From an uncultured Lachnospiraceae bacterium (GTDB taxonomy: Bacteria; Bacillota; Clostridia; Lachnospirales; Lachnospiraceae), in the NCBI GenBank assembly GCA_910578555.1, contig CAJTPS010000010.1, positions 78,302 to 142,301 of the forward strand: a stretch of DNA of 64,000 nt. Reading direction: 5' to 3'. The stretch's first letter is position 1; every line of letters starts with the position of its first letter. Made by a program: the position numbers and the translations under genes. Below, one piece after another: positions 33,907 to 41,805 of the stretch. The notes under the pieces are model-generated. The model was not told the DNA's origin. It worked only from the letters and a program-made list of their open reading frames with translations, and did no database searches.

Positions 33907-34791
33907 CTACATTGCCGGATAATTAATATATCCCTGCAGCCAGATGATTCCCTTGAATCTTCTTCCTACCTGCGGCTCTCCGTACAGATCCTTTTTATTA
34001 ATACACACATCAAACTGCAGATCATTGCAGCTTAAGTGCATCACATATATTTCTTCTTTGGTGATCTTATTAACCCGCAAAGAAATATCGAGAATTTCTC
34101 CCATAATCGAATACTGATCACACTCTACCCCATAAGGCATAAAGTAAGTATCTACCAGACTGAATACGTCTTCCGATAATATCTTCCTGGAAATCGTCGT
34201 GTAGGTATCCATATCCTCCAGCGTCAGGCTTTCAATTGCATCTTCGTCTCCCTTTCTGGCAGCATCGATCAATTGATTCCTGTTTTTGGATGCCTTCTGT
34301 ACTTTCTGCTTCTGCATATCATTCTTGCTGATCGGCAGAATAATATTTCCCTTAAGCGACAATCCGGATAATGTGAGCGTCGTCCCTCTGATCGGCAGTA
34401 TATTTTCATATTGCGCCTTAACATAAGGAACCATATTCTGCAGATAAAAGATCAGGCTGACACCTACTTTAATATCATCACATACGCCTGCATAAGATTC
34501 TTTATCCGCATGACGCTCCACCGACACGTCTTCACAGGAAGTAATTCCCGTTCCCCTTAAATAGGGATAGAAATAATCATAAGTAAACTTATCGTTTTCA
34601 TCAAACTCGCCGCAGACGGCGATTCCCATATCCTTGGCAAAATCTTCACAAAACTCTGCAAGTATGGTTTCTTCTCCGTTAGATGTATAAGAACGGTGTG
34701 AAGCATTTAAAATGATATCCTTGATCAGCTTCTGCTGTTCCCGCCTGTCAGTCAACCCGCTAAAACCAATAGCTCGCATAAATTTATGCAA
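33907..34791 (-). CDS. DUF3881-like protein of unknown function
   Basis: The 294-residue cytoplasmic protein begins MHKFMRAIGFSGL, which I recall as the N-terminus of the DUF3881 family found in Lachnospiraceae. No catalytic motif stands out; charged and hydrophobic stretches alternate as in a globular protein. The start is taken as TTG 34791, placed 8 bases after AAAGGAGG; a GTG further upstream overlaps the ribosome-binding site. It follows serS by 32 bases, so it is likely in the same operon. The family name is from memory. Confidence 0.7.
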   Translation of the reverse strand: MHKFMRAIGFSGLTDRREQQKLIKDIILNASHRSYTSNGEETILAEFCEDFAKDMGIAVCGEFDENDKFTYDYFYPYLRGTGITSCEDVSVERHADKESYAGVCDDIKVGVSLIFYLQNMVPYVKAQYENILPIRGTTLTLSGLSLKGNIILPISKNDMQKQKVQKASKNRNQLIDAARKGDEDAIESLTLEDMDTYTTISRKILSEDVFSLVDTYFMPYGVECDQYSIMGEILDISLRVNKITKEEIYVMHLSCNDLQFDVCINKKDLYGEPQVGRRFKGIIWLQGYINYPAM

Positions 34792-34823
34792 AAATTCCAC
34801 CTCCTTTTCAAAAATATTACGGC

Positions 34824-36101
34824 TTATCGAATCTCTGTCATGCCGCCCATATACGGACGAAGCACTTCCGGAATACGGACAGAACCGTCGGCCTGCAAAT
34901 TATTTTCTAAGAATGCAATCAACATTCTAGGTGGTGCAACTACTGTATTGTTTAACGTGTGCGCAAAATACTTCCCGTCTTTACCGTTTACACGGATACG
35001 CAGCCTTCTCGCCTGGGCATCTCCTAAGTTAGAACAGCTTCCGACTTCAAAATACTTCTGCTGTCTAGGAGACCATGCCTCCACATCGTAAGACTTCACT
35101 TTCAGATCCGCCAGATCGCCGGAACAACATTCGATCGTTCTTACCGGAATATCTATGCTACGAAATAAGTCTACCGTATTTTGCCATAGTTTGTCAAACC
35201 ATATCTTCGATTCTTCCGGTTTACATACGACGATCATCTCCTGTTTCTCAAACTGATGAATACGATATACACCTCTCTCTTCTATACCGTGCGCACCTTT
35301 TTCCTTACGAAAACAGGGAGAATAACTAGTCAGTGTATGCGGAAGTTCCTCCTCGGGAATAATCGTATCAATAAATTTGCCGATCATGGAATGTTCCGAA
35401 GTTCCGATCAGATAGAGATCTTCCCCTTCGATCTTATACATCATGGCATCCATCTCTGCAAAGCTCATCACGCCGTCCACGACTGCGCTTCTGATCATAA
35501 ATGGGGGTACGCAGTAGGTAAATCCTCTTCCGATCATAAAATCTCTCGCATAAGAAATTACTGCGGAGTGCAGTCTTGCAATATCTCCCATCAGATAATA
35601 AAATCCGTTACCTGCCACGCGGCCTGCCGCGTCCATATCAATCCCGTTAAATCTCTCCATGATCTCCGTGTGATATGGAATTTCAAAATCCGGTACAACA
35701 GGGTCCCCGTATTTCTGTATCTCGACATTCTCCGAATCATCTTTACCGATCGGCACGGAAGGATCTATCATATTCGGGATTGTCATCATATCCTTTTTAA
35801 TCTTCTCGCGAAGTTCGTCTTCTTTTGCTTCCAGTTCTGCAAGTCTGGCGGCATTCGCGGCAACCTCTGCCTTCTTTGCTTCCGCCTCCTCTTTCTTACC
35901 CTGACCCATCAGCGCGCCGATCTCCTTAGAGATCTTATTTCTGTTGGCACGGATCTCATCTGCCTCCTGCTGTGCTTTCCGCACTTCCGCATCCAGTTCG
36001 ATTACCTCATCTACCAGATCCAGCTTGGCGTCCTGAAATTTTTTGCGAATGTTTTCCTTTACTGCATCCGGATTCTCTCTTAAAAATTTAATGTCTATCA
36101 T
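34824..36101 (-). CDS. serS: Seryl-tRNA synthetase
   Basis: The 425-residue enzyme charges tRNA-Ser. It begins with the long coiled coil that grips the tRNA arm (about 30-105), followed by the class II catalytic core: motif 2 around PCFRKEKGAHGIEERGVYRIHQFEKQEM, and motif 3 near the C-terminus in NGKDGKYFAHTLNNTVVAPPRMLIAFLENN. ATG 36101 follows GGAG by 6 bases; an ATG four codons upstream overlaps that site. There is no T-box leader; the upstream gap instead carries two hairpins (36131-36200). Confidence 0.96.
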   Translation of the reverse strand: MIDIKFLRENPDAVKENIRKKFQDAKLDLVDEVIELDAEVRKAQQEADEIRANRNKISKEIGALMGQGKKEEAEAKKAEVAANAARLAELEAKEDELREKIKKDMMTIPNMIDPSVPIGKDDSENVEIQKYGDPVVPDFEIPYHTEIMERFNGIDMDAAGRVAGNGFYYLMGDIARLHSAVISYARDFMIGRGFTYCVPPFMIRSAVVDGVMSFAEMDAMMYKIEGEDLYLIGTSEHSMIGKFIDTIIPEEELPHTLTSYSPCFRKEKGAHGIEERGVYRIHQFEKQEMIVVCKPEESKIWFDKLWQNTVDLFRSIDIPVRTIECCSGDLADLKVKSYDVEAWSPRQQKYFEVGSCSNLGDAQARRLRIRVNGKDGKYFAHTLNNTVVAPPRMLIAFLENNLQADGSVRIPEVLRPYMGGMTEIR

Positions 36102-36130
36102 AATCTTCTCCATTCCTGCGCTGCTTATGT

Positions 36131-36200
36131 CTCAACTTTGTTGAGCCGCTGTATTAATCGAGTTTGTGTCAAGCAACGCGCAGACACAAATCCCGCGATT
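36131..36200 (-). repeat. Paired hairpins upstream of serS
   Basis: CTCAAC/GTTGAG with a TTT loop (36131-36145), and a larger hairpin TTTGTGTC/GACACAAA (36163-36190) extended by AATCG/CGATT (36156-36200), fill the gap before the serS ribosome-binding site. The order of hairpins and the following GGAATGGAG recall the element at 40490-40618, but the sequence is too different to be sure of kinship. Confidence 0.4.
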
Positions 36201-36222
36201 GATAATTTTAATTTTCAATCTT

Positions 36223-37269
36223 TTAATCTAATACCTCTTCAATAGCTATGTTGTCTCTCTCTGTCAGATCCATGACTCTGTCTACGTTCTTGCCGTCTTT
36301 ATCCTTAATGATACGAAGTACCGGTCTGTCCGGAAATTCTTTGTTCTGGTATAGTACGGCCCCGATCTCGCCTTCGCTTGTTCTGACTCTTGACCCGGCC
36401 GGATATACGGCTGTAAACTCCAGAAATATATCGACAATCCTGCCGTCAAATTTTATGTTTTTAAATTCTTTTAGATACTCTACCGCCTCATGAACTTTCA
36501 CACTCTTACAGCCGATTCCGCAAATCATTTCATCAAATGCATCACAAACCTGTACAATGCGGCATTCTTCGGAAATATCCGTGGCCTTGAGCGGATATCC
36601 TGACCCGTCTATACGCTCATGGTGATATAATATCATATTTTTGCTCTCATTGGAAATCCAATTTTCACCGCGCAGGGCTGAATAACCATATATTGGATGT
36701 TTCTTGTATTCCGCATACTCAAATTCCGACATCTCTCCAGGATCTCTGTCTGCAAAATCGATCGTCATATAACGAAGCCCGAGATCGTGAAGTAAACAAC
36801 TGACACCAATGTCATGTACTTTCTTTGGTGAAAGTTCCATTCGCAGTGCCACGATGGTAGCCAGGCTGCATAAACTGATCGAATGATCATAGATATCCGA
36901 ACTTCTTTCTTTCAGATCATAGATCTGCTCTACAACTTTGTCCTCTTCAAGAATGTTCGTGATGATGTAATCTGCCATCTGGCAAATCTCTTCTAATTTC
37001 TCATTGTGACTGTAAGTATGCTTTTCCAAAATATTTCTGACTCTGGACTTAAAGGATTCTTCTACCTCTTCCCTGAGAATCAGGACCGTCCTGGTGTGCG
37101 GTCCATCATCCTTAATATACACCTCTTTGATCTCGAGCTCTCTGAGCTTTTCAATATACTCTTGCTTCAGTGGCATTCCCACGGAAAGAAGTACTTGATA
37201 TTCCGGTGTAAAAACATCCTTCGCCAGAATCTCTGTTCCTTTCAAATCATCAACCTTACATCGTTTCAT
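36223..37269 (-). CDS. HD-GYP domain phosphodiesterase-like protein
   Basis: The 348-residue protein has an HD-GYP domain from about 125 to 270: HSISLCSLATIVA, the HD motif in LLHDLGLRYM, and HHERIDGSGYP with an intact GYP. Such domains usually hydrolyse cyclic di-GMP or related dinucleotides. The N-terminus (VDDLKGTEILAKDVFTPEYQVLLSVGMPL) is the short beta domain common in clostridial HD-GYP proteins. The C-terminal 70 residues form a small beta domain. It has no sensor or receiver domain. It lies between DUF4446 and serS on the same strand. Confidence 0.88.
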   Translation of the reverse strand: MKRCKVDDLKGTEILAKDVFTPEYQVLLSVGMPLKQEYIEKLRELEIKEVYIKDDGPHTRTVLILREEVEESFKSRVRNILEKHTYSHNEKLEEICQMADYIITNILEEDKVVEQIYDLKERSSDIYDHSISLCSLATIVALRMELSPKKVHDIGVSCLLHDLGLRYMTIDFADRDPGEMSEFEYAEYKKHPIYGYSALRGENWISNESKNMILYHHERIDGSGYPLKATDISEECRIVQVCDAFDEMICGIGCKSVKVHEAVEYLKEFKNIKFDGRIVDIFLEFTAVYPAGSRVRTSEGEIGAVLYQNKEFPDRPVLRIIKDKDGKNVDRVMDLTERDNIAIEEVLD

Positions 37270-37289
37270 GATTTCCTATCCTATTACTC

Positions 37290-37811
37290 CTATTCCTCTA
37301 CTGTAATACCCATTGCGATATCTAATGCTTTCTTTTCCTCATCGCCCAAAGAAATCTCACACAGACCACCCTTGATTTCTTTTGTATATGAGTAACATCC
37401 CTCCGTACTATGTACAGAATTCAATATAAAACCATTGTCATTTTCATCCAGCAATGCTAATGAAAAACTGAGCTGGCCGCCCATCTGATTGAAAGCATCA
37501 TACTTCATGATTCCGACTTTCTGAAAAGCACCTTCGAACTTCCGGTACAATGCCAGAATATCTTTACGATTCTTCTCCGTCGCTGCTTTGATAAACTTAT
37601 TATCTTCAAAAATGCCTTCAATATCCTGCTCTAAACTCTTGGCGCTCTTACCCAGCATAAATTTCTTATATCTCTTTGATAACTTACCGAGTCTGACCGT
37701 CTGTATAATCGTAAAAATAATTAAAATAAAAATCAGAGCAAACGCAGCAATAAATAAATATGTCAGATCAAAATTTCCTATCCCCATCTGTTCCAGTAAA
37801 TTATAATTCAT
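37290..37811 (-). CDS. DUF4446-like membrane protein
   Basis: The 173-residue protein has one N-terminal membrane helix (about 15-38), a short basic stretch with a helical region, and a cytoplasmic C-terminal domain with MKYDAFNQMGGQLSFSLALLDENDNGFILNSVHS. This corresponds to the DUF4446 family, which is often next to parAB in Firmicutes; the function is unknown. AAAGG precedes the ATG. It lies 63 bases after parB. Confidence 0.8.
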   Translation of the reverse strand: MNYNLLEQMGIGNFDLTYLFIAAFALIFILIIFTIIQTVRLGKLSKRYKKFMLGKSAKSLEQDIEGIFEDNKFIKAATEKNRKDILALYRKFEGAFQKVGIMKYDAFNQMGGQLSFSLALLDENDNGFILNSVHSTEGCYSYTKEIKGGLCEISLGDEEKKALDIAMGITVEE

Positions 37812-37874
37812 CGGTCCCGTACCTTTCTATATACATTTATCGCCTGTTTTCAATTTTTATTGCAGTTCCAGATT

Positions 37875-38768
37875 TTATCTGGACAATAATTCTGTAATTC
37901 GATCAAGATCATCATGATTATAGAACTCTATCTCTATCTTGCCGGTTCCGTTTCCTTTAGAAGAAATCTCCACCTTGGTTCCAAGTGACTGCTTTAATTT
38001 CTCCGCTACATCCTGATATATAATTTCCAGGCTCTTATCTTCCGGTATTTCTTTCTTAGGTTTCTCCGGTTTATTCAGATTCTTGACAAGCTTCTCTACA
38101 TCACGCACGCTCAGCTTCTCATCGAATATTTTCTGTGCGATCATATATTGCTGTTCCGGGTCTTCAATGGAAATCAACGCTCTGGCATGACCGGTAGAAA
38201 GCATATCATCTATAATCATCTGCTGCACTTCATCACATAACTTCAGGAGTCTCATAGAATTAGTCACAGCGGTCCTGCTCTTGGATACTCTCTCTGCTAC
38301 TTCATCCTGTTTGAGATTAAATTCCGTCAGCAGCTTCTTATAAGCCTGTGCCTCTTCAATCGGATTTAAATCTTCTCTCTGAATATTTTCAATTAGGGAG
38401 ATTTCAACGATTTCCTGCTCGCTGTAATCACGAATGATAACCGGAACTTCTTTTAATCCCGCCAGCTTGGCTGCACGCCAGCGGCGCTCACCGGCTATAA
38501 TTTCATAATGCGTTTTCCGGTCCTGCACCAGAATAGGCTGCAATAATCCAAACTGTTTAATAGAATCCGCCAACTCCTGTAATGCGTCTTCATCAAAATT
38601 CTTACGCGGCTGTTCTCTGTTAGGTTCTACCTGTGTGATCTTGACAATCGTCTCCGAACCTTTATCATCCGGCTTGTCCGCTACTGCCTTCTCAGAAGTG
38701 GTATTCTCCTGAACGGGAATCATTGCATCTAATCCCTTACCCAATCCTCTCTTTACTTTTGCCGCCAT
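37875..38768 (-). CDS. parB: Chromosome partitioning protein ParB (Spo0J)
   Basis: ParB binds parS sites, spreads as a CTP-dependent clamp and loads SMC condensin. The 297 residues include the CTP-binding ParB/sulfiredoxin fold with the motif GERRWRAAKLAG near residue 115, a helix-turn-helix around KQDEVAERVSKSRTAVTNSMRLLKL, and a C-terminal dimerisation part ending in FYNHDDLDRITELLSR. It follows parA by 3 bases, and two perfect parS sites lie upstream of parA. Confidence 0.96.
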   Translation of the reverse strand: MAAKVKRGLGKGLDAMIPVQENTTSEKAVADKPDDKGSETIVKITQVEPNREQPRKNFDEDALQELADSIKQFGLLQPILVQDRKTHYEIIAGERRWRAAKLAGLKEVPVIIRDYSEQEIVEISLIENIQREDLNPIEEAQAYKKLLTEFNLKQDEVAERVSKSRTAVTNSMRLLKLCDEVQQMIIDDMLSTGHARALISIEDPEQQYMIAQKIFDEKLSVRDVEKLVKNLNKPEKPKKEIPEDKSLEIIYQDVAEKLKQSLGTKVEISSKGNGTGKIEIEFYNHDDLDRITELLSR

Positions 38769-38771
38769 ACT

Positions 38772-39539
38772 TTATACACCCTTTCTGCTGATCACTTCAT
38801 CCGCGAGTAACATATACGCCTCTGCACCTGCGGATTTCGGATCATACATACTGATCGGCATTCCATAGCTGGGTGCTTCCGCTAATCTGATATTTCTGGG
38901 TATTACAGTATTATATACATTCTGTTTAAAATGGTTCTTCACATTCTCCACAACCTGCATGGAAAGATTTGTTCTGGAATCGTACATTGTAAAAACAACA
39001 CCTTCCATATCCAGATCCGGATTCAATCTTTCTTTTACCAGATTAACAGTATGAATCAACTGACTTAAACCTTCCAAAGCATAATATTCACATTGAATCG
39101 GTACAAGCACTGAGTCAGCTGTCGTCATAGAATTAATTGTAAGCAGATTCAAAGAAGGAGGACAATCAATAATAATAAAATCATACTTATCTTTTATCCA
39201 GTCTACTTCATTTTTTAATATGTATTCCTTCTTGTCTACTCCGATCAGTTCAATTTCAGCCGCTGCCAAATTTACATTAGAAGGAATAACTGATACGTTT
39301 GGAATAACATCGTTTAAAATACATTCGTTAATGGAACACTCTCCCAGAATCAATTCATAAATCGTGTTCTCGAGATCATTCTTTTCAACACCGAATCCGC
39401 TCGTCGTATTACCCTGTGGATCTGTATCGATCACTAATACTTTCTTTCCTTTCTCCGCCAATGACGCCGATAAATTAATGGAAGTTGTTGTCTTACCAAC
39501 TCCACCCTTCTGGTTTGCAATTGCAATTGTTCTTCCCAT
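38772..39539 (-). CDS. parA: Chromosome partitioning ATPase ParA (Soj)
   Basis: The 255-residue ATPase has the deviant Walker A motif KGGVGKTT near residue 11, DTDPQGN, and IIDCPPSLNLL. ParA works with ParB in origin segregation and also acts on DnaA to regulate initiation. The frame extends 13 codons upstream, but ATG 39539 gives the normal N-terminus MGRTIAIANQKGG and has an AGGAAAAGAAAG purine stretch in front. The gene is about 13 kb from oriC, a normal distance. Confidence 0.96.
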   Translation of the reverse strand: MGRTIAIANQKGGVGKTTTSINLSASLAEKGKKVLVIDTDPQGNTTSGFGVEKNDLENTIYELILGECSINECILNDVIPNVSVIPSNVNLAAAEIELIGVDKKEYILKNEVDWIKDKYDFIIIDCPPSLNLLTINSMTTADSVLVPIQCEYYALEGLSQLIHTVNLVKERLNPDLDMEGVVFTMYDSRTNLSMQVVENVKNHFKQNVYNTVIPRNIRLAEAPSYGMPISMYDPKSAGAEAYMLLADEVISRKGV

Positions 39540-39754
39540 ACTTTCTTTTCCTTTACCTTTCGTTTTGTATTTCGACAAAACGTTTTTCTCCGAATCTGTT
39601 TCTATTTTCTGTCCGTTTACGATTATATCACTAAATGAAAGGATAATCTACAGAAATTTAAATCTTCAAAACCTTCATTTTATATGTTTCACACTCTATA
39701 TTTTGCTATATAAAAATGTTTCACGGAACTCATTCACAATATCTTGGGTGAATT

Positions 39755-39770
39755 TGTTTCACGTGAAACA
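39755..39770. promoter_or_regulatory. parS: parS centromere site 1
   Basis: TGTTTCACGTGAAACA matches the Firmicutes parS consensus exactly. It lies about 215 bases upstream of parA, in the gap after the response-regulator gene. Confidence 0.93.
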
Positions 39771-39813
39771 TTATCTTGTGTCCATAATCCAAATACAGGT
39801 AATTTTTTTCTAA

Positions 39814-39829
39814 TGTTTCACGTGAAACA
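39814..39829. promoter_or_regulatory. parS: parS centromere site 2
   Basis: A second perfect TGTTTCACGTGAAACA, here extended by CTAA/TTAG into a 24-bp palindrome (39810-39833). It ends one base before the stop codon of the response-regulator gene. The centres of the two sites are 59 bases apart. Confidence 0.93.
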
Positions 39830-40474
39830 TTAGAAAATTTTAATAATATTATTTTTAATTGCAAATACTGCTGCCTGTGTTCGATCAGAAACATCAATCT
39901 TTTTAAAAATATTAGAAATATGATTCTTAACTGTTCTTTCACTAATATTCAAACTGGTCGCAATTTCTTTATTAAACATTCCGCTGGCAACCTGAATCAA
40001 CACTTCTAATTCTCTTCCGGTCAAAGAATCAATTTTATCCTTATCAATATCTCTATTCGCAAGACGGTTATTCAATGCAGGAATCAAACTAGCCTGAATA
40101 TAATTTTCACCGGCAAGAATTGCATTAATTGCCTTTTTTAGTTCTGCTGATTCAGAATCTTTTAATATATATCCATCTACACCAATATCAACAGCTTTTA
40201 ACAAATACTCTAATTCATTATGAACCGTCAATATTAAAACCTTGACTTCATACTTTATTTTTTTAATTTCTTCTAATACTTCCAGACCATTTTTTTCAGG
40301 CATGTTAATATCCAGAAGTAAAACATCGGGAATTGTATCCTGCAACTTATCAAGACATTCCACACCGTTAGATGCTTCGGAAATAATCTCCATACTTCCA
40401 TCAAACTCTAATAATTGTTTTAATCCTTCTCTAATTAAATTGTGATCATCAGCAATCATAATTTTTGTTTTCAT
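39830..40474 (-). CDS. NarL/LuxR-family response regulator (DegU-like)
   Basis: The 214-residue protein has a receiver domain with the acidic pair ADDH, the phosphorylated Asp in VLLLDINMPEKNG near residue 53, and the conserved Lys in YILKDSE. A LuxR-type DNA-binding domain follows (LTGRELEVLIQVASGMFNKEIATSLNISERTVKNHISNIFKKI). The sensor kinase gene lies upstream on the same strand. ATG 40474 is used because GGAG precedes it properly; a four-codon longer start overlaps that site. The gap to the kinase contains a repeat element that duplicates this ribosome-binding site. Confidence 0.92.
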   Translation of the reverse strand: MKTKIMIADDHNLIREGLKQLLEFDGSMEIISEASNGVECLDKLQDTIPDVLLLDINMPEKNGLEVLEEIKKIKYEVKVLILTVHNELEYLLKAVDIGVDGYILKDSESAELKKAINAILAGENYIQASLIPALNNRLANRDIDKDKIDSLTGRELEVLIQVASGMFNKEIATSLNISERTVKNHISNIFKKIDVSDRTQAAVFAIKNNIIKIF

Positions 40475-40475
40475 A

Positions 40476-40628
40476 TTAATCTCCATTCCGCAGACGCTTT
40501 AGCGTCGGAGGAATCGCGAGCCGAATATCAGATTCGGCTCTGCGATAAGAGCTATTTTGTGACGCCTGCGGCACAAATAGCCGTGTGAAAAATGAGCTAT
40601 CAAGCTTATTTTTCACACTAATCTCCAT
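40476..40628 (-). CDS. Possible micro-ORF inside the intergenic repeat (50 codons)
   Basis: An ATG provided by the duplicated ribosome-binding region opens a 50-codon frame (MEISVKNKLDSSFF...) that runs through the whole repeat and stops with TAA one base before the response-regulator ATG (TAATATG). AAGGA lies 8 bases upstream. The arrangement suggests translational coupling from kinase to regulator. Against a conserved peptide: in the copy at 47467-47611 the reading frame shifts inside the element, while the RNA stems are kept. Confidence 0.3.
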   Translation of the reverse strand: MEISVKNKLDSSFFTRLFVPQASQNSSYRRAESDIRLAIPPTLKRLRNGD

Positions 40629-40639
40629 ATCTCCATTCC
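40477..40639 (-). repeat. Four-hairpin intergenic repeat, copy A, with duplicated ribosome-binding site
   Basis: The core (40490-40618) folds into four hairpins: 40485-40514 (loop TTTA), 40513-40546 (loop ATCAG, one T bulge), 40551-40581, and 40583-40618 (loop ATCA). TAATCTCCAT occurs at both ends (40477-40486 and 40619-40628), and ATCTCCATTCC also occurs twice, so the Shine-Dalgarno of the response-regulator gene is duplicated. It lies between the kinase and the regulator. A related copy is at 47467-47611. Confidence 0.8.
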
Positions 40640-40657
40640 TTTTTCCAAAGTAATTAA

Positions 40658-41641
40658 CTAAGCATCTACTTTTGGAATTTCTATTTCAATAGAAGTACCA
40701 TCCTGCGTATCAATATCAATTTTACCTCCTAAAAAATAAACTCTTTCTCGAATGACAGATAATCCAAAATGCTTTTCTTTCTTCGCAGCTTCACTTACGT
40801 CAAAACCCGTCCCATTATCCTGAACAATAATTTTATAATTCATATCCTTTTCTTTCAATCTTACAATAATTTCATTTCCTCCGGAATGCTTTAATGAATT
40901 TTGTACACATTCCTGAATAATACGATATATGGAAAGAAAAAGAATTTGTGTGGTTGGAGCAGACTGTTTCATGCTGATATTATCTATATCTTCTATAATA
41001 TGAAACTTCTTTTCCTGATTGAGAAGAAGGAGCATTTTATCAATTGTTTCCTTCATTCCTAGATCATCAAAAGACATCGGTCTTAAATCAAATATACTGT
41101 TTCGAATTTCTTCAATAACTTTGCGGATTCCCTTACCGACTGTGGCAAGTTCCAGCTTAGCCTTCACAGGGTCCTCATCAATATAAAGAGAACTTAATTC
41201 AATCTTATGAACAAGATGGGTCAAATTTTGCAATGAAGTATCGTGCAGATCCCTTGCTATTCTTTGTCGTTCCTTCTCCTGCGCATCCAGTATAGAAAGT
41301 TGTTTCACATGAATCATAAAAGACTTTTCAGCCAATACCTTTTGTAATTGATCAATTCTTTTATTTTCCAAATGCAGAAGTTTCTCAATCTCACTGCACT
41401 CGGAATTCAATTTTTCTTTCTGTTGCCTGTTTTGTTCTATAACATCTGCGTATACAGTCTCCACTTTTCTTGGAAGAAACACTTTTAAATCACTTTCTTC
41501 TTTATTCAAAAGACTGTTCAGATAACTATCAATGGCATCGATTTGAATTTTCTTTTCACTCAATTCGGAAAGATGACGTGTATGCTCTTTTTTCAGATCA
41601 TCATACATTCCCTGTATGATATCGTAACTTGCCAAATCCAT
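40658..41641 (-). CDS. Cytoplasmic sensor histidine kinase (DegS-like)
   Basis: The 327-residue kinase has no membrane segment. The first 120 residues are coiled coil. The HisKA_3 dimerisation region with the phosphorylated His is in RQRIARDLHDTSLQNLTHLVHKIEL near residue 133. The HATPase domain contains IIQECVQNSLKHSGG (N box), DNGTGFD (G1) and HFGLSVIRERVYFLGG (G2). DegS of B. subtilis has the same build. GGGGAGAGG precedes the start. The partner regulator is directly downstream, separated by the repeat at 40477-40639. A near-parS sequence lies inside the gene (41301-41316). Confidence 0.92.
   Translation of the reverse strand: MDLASYDIIQGMYDDLKKEHTRHLSELSEKKIQIDAIDSYLNSLLNKEESDLKVFLPRKVETVYADVIEQNRQQKEKLNSECSEIEKLLHLENKRIDQLQKVLAEKSFMIHVKQLSILDAQEKERQRIARDLHDTSLQNLTHLVHKIELSSLYIDEDPVKAKLELATVGKGIRKVIEEIRNSIFDLRPMSFDDLGMKETIDKMLLLLNQEKKFHIIEDIDNISMKQSAPTTQILFLSIYRIIQECVQNSLKHSGGNEIIVRLKEKDMNYKIIVQDNGTGFDVSEAAKKEKHFGLSVIRERVYFLGGKIDIDTQDGTSIEIEIPKVDA
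41301..41316. promoter_or_regulatory. Degenerate parS-like site inside the kinase gene
   Basis: TGTTTCACATGAATCA matches parS at 14 of 16 positions. It lies about 1.5 kb from the two perfect sites. Secondary parS sites inside genes are known, but two mismatches may prevent binding. Confidence 0.3.
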
Positions 41642-41805
41642 AAGTCCTCTCCCCTTACTCTTTTGATATTCTAATCATATACTAAATTTTAAAAATAGAA
41701 AAGTTTTTTATGGCATATTTATGATATACTATAAAAAGTATAGCAATTCAAATGTGAAACTTATATAATAACCATATGTAAAAGTGATTTTCGGGAGGAC
41801 TACTC

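Noticed and set aside
35256..36083. 275-codon plus-strand frame opposite serS
   Set aside because: It is the antisense of a conserved synthetase gene, with biased composition and no translation signals.
36102..36222. T-box riboswitch before serS
   Set aside because: Neither the specifier-loop context nor the T-box sequence (TGGNACCGCG type) is present.
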